From the IMG/VR virus record IMGVR_UViG_3300027906_000165, positions 1-22,805 of that record: DNA of 22,805 nt. One strand, 5' to 3'. The first letter of the stretch is position 1, and each line of letters opens with the position of its first letter. The DNA is from a virus. A program made the position numbers and the translations under genes. The notes beneath the pieces were generated by a model, which had not been told where the DNA came from, searched no databases, and saw nothing but the letters and a program-made list of their open reading frames with translations. Below, piece after piece: positions 22,024-22,805 of the stretch.

Positions 22024-22805
22024 TTATACGTTCCATTCAGCAAATTTAGATAATCGGTTTTGTGTCTCAGAAAACTGAGGCATCTCTTCTTCTTCTACAT
22101 CCATTACAGATGTACTATCAGCAACATCATACAGCCTCATCTTCGATCTGTCAATACCTACCATAAACTTTCTAGATGAGGTCGGGTCGTTGTACCTGTT
22201 TTTGAGTTGTTTAACCATGATCCTACCTTGTTGTTCGAGTTCCTCAGTAGAGATAAGGGCAAACATAAGATCAGCAGTGGCAGGGAGACCAAAAGACTCA
22301 GAAGTATCGGTAAGGTCAGGATCACTATTACCATAACCACTCCTAGTAGTTTGAGTAGCTGAAACAATAGGTAAGTTATGTTCCACAGCAAGACCGCGAA
22401 GCTCCTCTGCAATCGCCTTAACATACGTATACGAGTTAACAATAGCACCTTTATACCTCACACTAGCACAAATATTTAAGTAATCTATAAAGATTATATC
22501 AGGTTTGAAACTTTTCTTTAAAGATAGATCAGATAAGAGTGCCTTAAAATGACCTGCATGTGCAGATGCTGTAGGGTACTCTTTTATAATCAACTTACCC
22601 TGAGTCTTACGAGTAATCTCTTGGACTTTGGAGTTGTATATAACTTCTGGAAGTTCAGGGATGTCCCTTATATTTACATTGAGAAGATTTGCATCAATTC
22701 GTTCAGCAATTTTCTCCTCTGCCATTTCACATGTAATGTATAGTACGTTCCGTCCTTGCAACAAGACGGAGCTAGCCATGTGGCACATGAATAGAGACTT
22801 CCCGA
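22024..22805 (-). CDS. 41: Replicative DNA helicase, T4 gp41-like, N-terminus outside the window
   Basis: The C-terminal 259 codons of a DnaB-type helicase. The frame enters from the window edge and already contains the end of the P-loop (GKSLFMCHMA, Walker A). It continues with LYITCEMAEEKIAERIDANL, Walker B in DIIFIDYLN, SATQTTRSGYGNSDPD (helicase motif H3-like), and an arginine-finger-like region near KQLKNRYNDP. The final 30 residues are acidic and end LSKFAEWNV. In T4 the gp41 hexamer unwinds DNA and recruits gp61 primase, which is encoded at 13373-14362 here. The Met at 22788 is internal, not the start. Confidence 0.92.
   Translation of the reverse strand, partial: GKSLFMCHMASSVLLQGRNVLYITCEMAEEKIAERIDANLLNVNIRDIPELPEVIYNSKVQEITRKTQGKLIIKEYPTASAHAGHFKALLSDLSLKKSFKPDIIFIDYLNICASVRYKGAIVNSYTYVKAIAEELRGLAVEHNLPIVSATQTTRSGYGNSDPDLTDTSESFGLPATADLMFALISTEELEQQGRIMVKQLKNRYNDPTSSRKFMVGIDRSKMRLYDVADSTSVMDVEEEEMPQFSETQNRLSKFAEWNV

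Noticed and set aside
1-22805. tRNA genes, CRISPR arrays, insertion sequences or attachment sites
   Set aside because: No cloverleaf-like gap, spaced direct repeats or transposase-like frames were seen; intergenic gaps are too short for them.

Overview
The window is a densely packed stretch of a T4-like cyanophage genome (a myovirus of marine Synechococcus or Prochlorococcus type). I base this on the E. coli-type ribonucleotide reductase pair nrdA/nrdB, a T4 gp61-like primase, a gp41-like helicase and MazG, combined with cyanobacterium-linked genes (TalC transaldolase, Ycf35/DUF1257, DUF2997) and repetitive tail-fibre proteins. No genus or species can be fixed from sequence reading alone. Every gene I accept lies on the minus strand, so transcription runs from high to low coordinates. 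Most neighbours overlap by 1-50 bp, often as ATGA, and there is no gene-free stretch above 50 bp. I saw no tRNA, CRISPR array, insertion sequence or rRNA.

Layout in transcription order. (1) 22805-21416: C-terminal part of the replicative helicase, MazG and a small helical protein. (2) 21394-17840: a 588-residue protein of unknown function, a protein with a ligase-like KxDG motif (DUF6267-like), and a small nucleotidyltransferase with a GRFNPPTIGH signature, in an overlapping series. (3) 17843-15832: small proteins, including a 46-residue peptide that resembles a T4 capsid-targeting internal protein, and an Ig-like virion protein. This block carries three T4-type late promoter boxes (TATAAATA or CATAAATA). 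(4) 15826-14369: three conserved-looking genes of unknown function, one a coiled-coil membrane protein. (5) 14362-9681: gp61-like primase, NrdA, NrdB and a small protein. (6) 9694-7175: DUF2997, Ycf35/DUF1257, a SegE-type GIY-YIG nuclease, a zinc-ribbon protein, a small unknown, TalC, glutaredoxin and a Phd/YefM-like peptide. (7) 7178-5036: a DUF401-like polytopic membrane protein, two unknowns and a 2OG-Fe(II) oxygenase. (8) 4993-1: two modular tail-fibre-like proteins flanking a complete subtilisin-family (S8) protease, with late boxes ahead of both fibre genes.

The genes suggest one programme. TalC and the NrdAB/glutaredoxin set redirect carbon and reducing power to deoxynucleotides; primase and helicase use these for replication; MazG adjusts nucleotide pools; late genes build the capsid interior, decoration and host-binding fibres. 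The points most worth a second look are a hairpin that should hide the start of the large tail-fibre gene except on transcripts from its own late promoter, the capsid-targeting-like peptide, the DUF2997-Ycf35 pair, the phage-borne DUF401-like membrane protein coupled to an antitoxin-like peptide, the subtilase between fibre genes, and the KxDG/nucleotidyltransferase/588-residue cluster.
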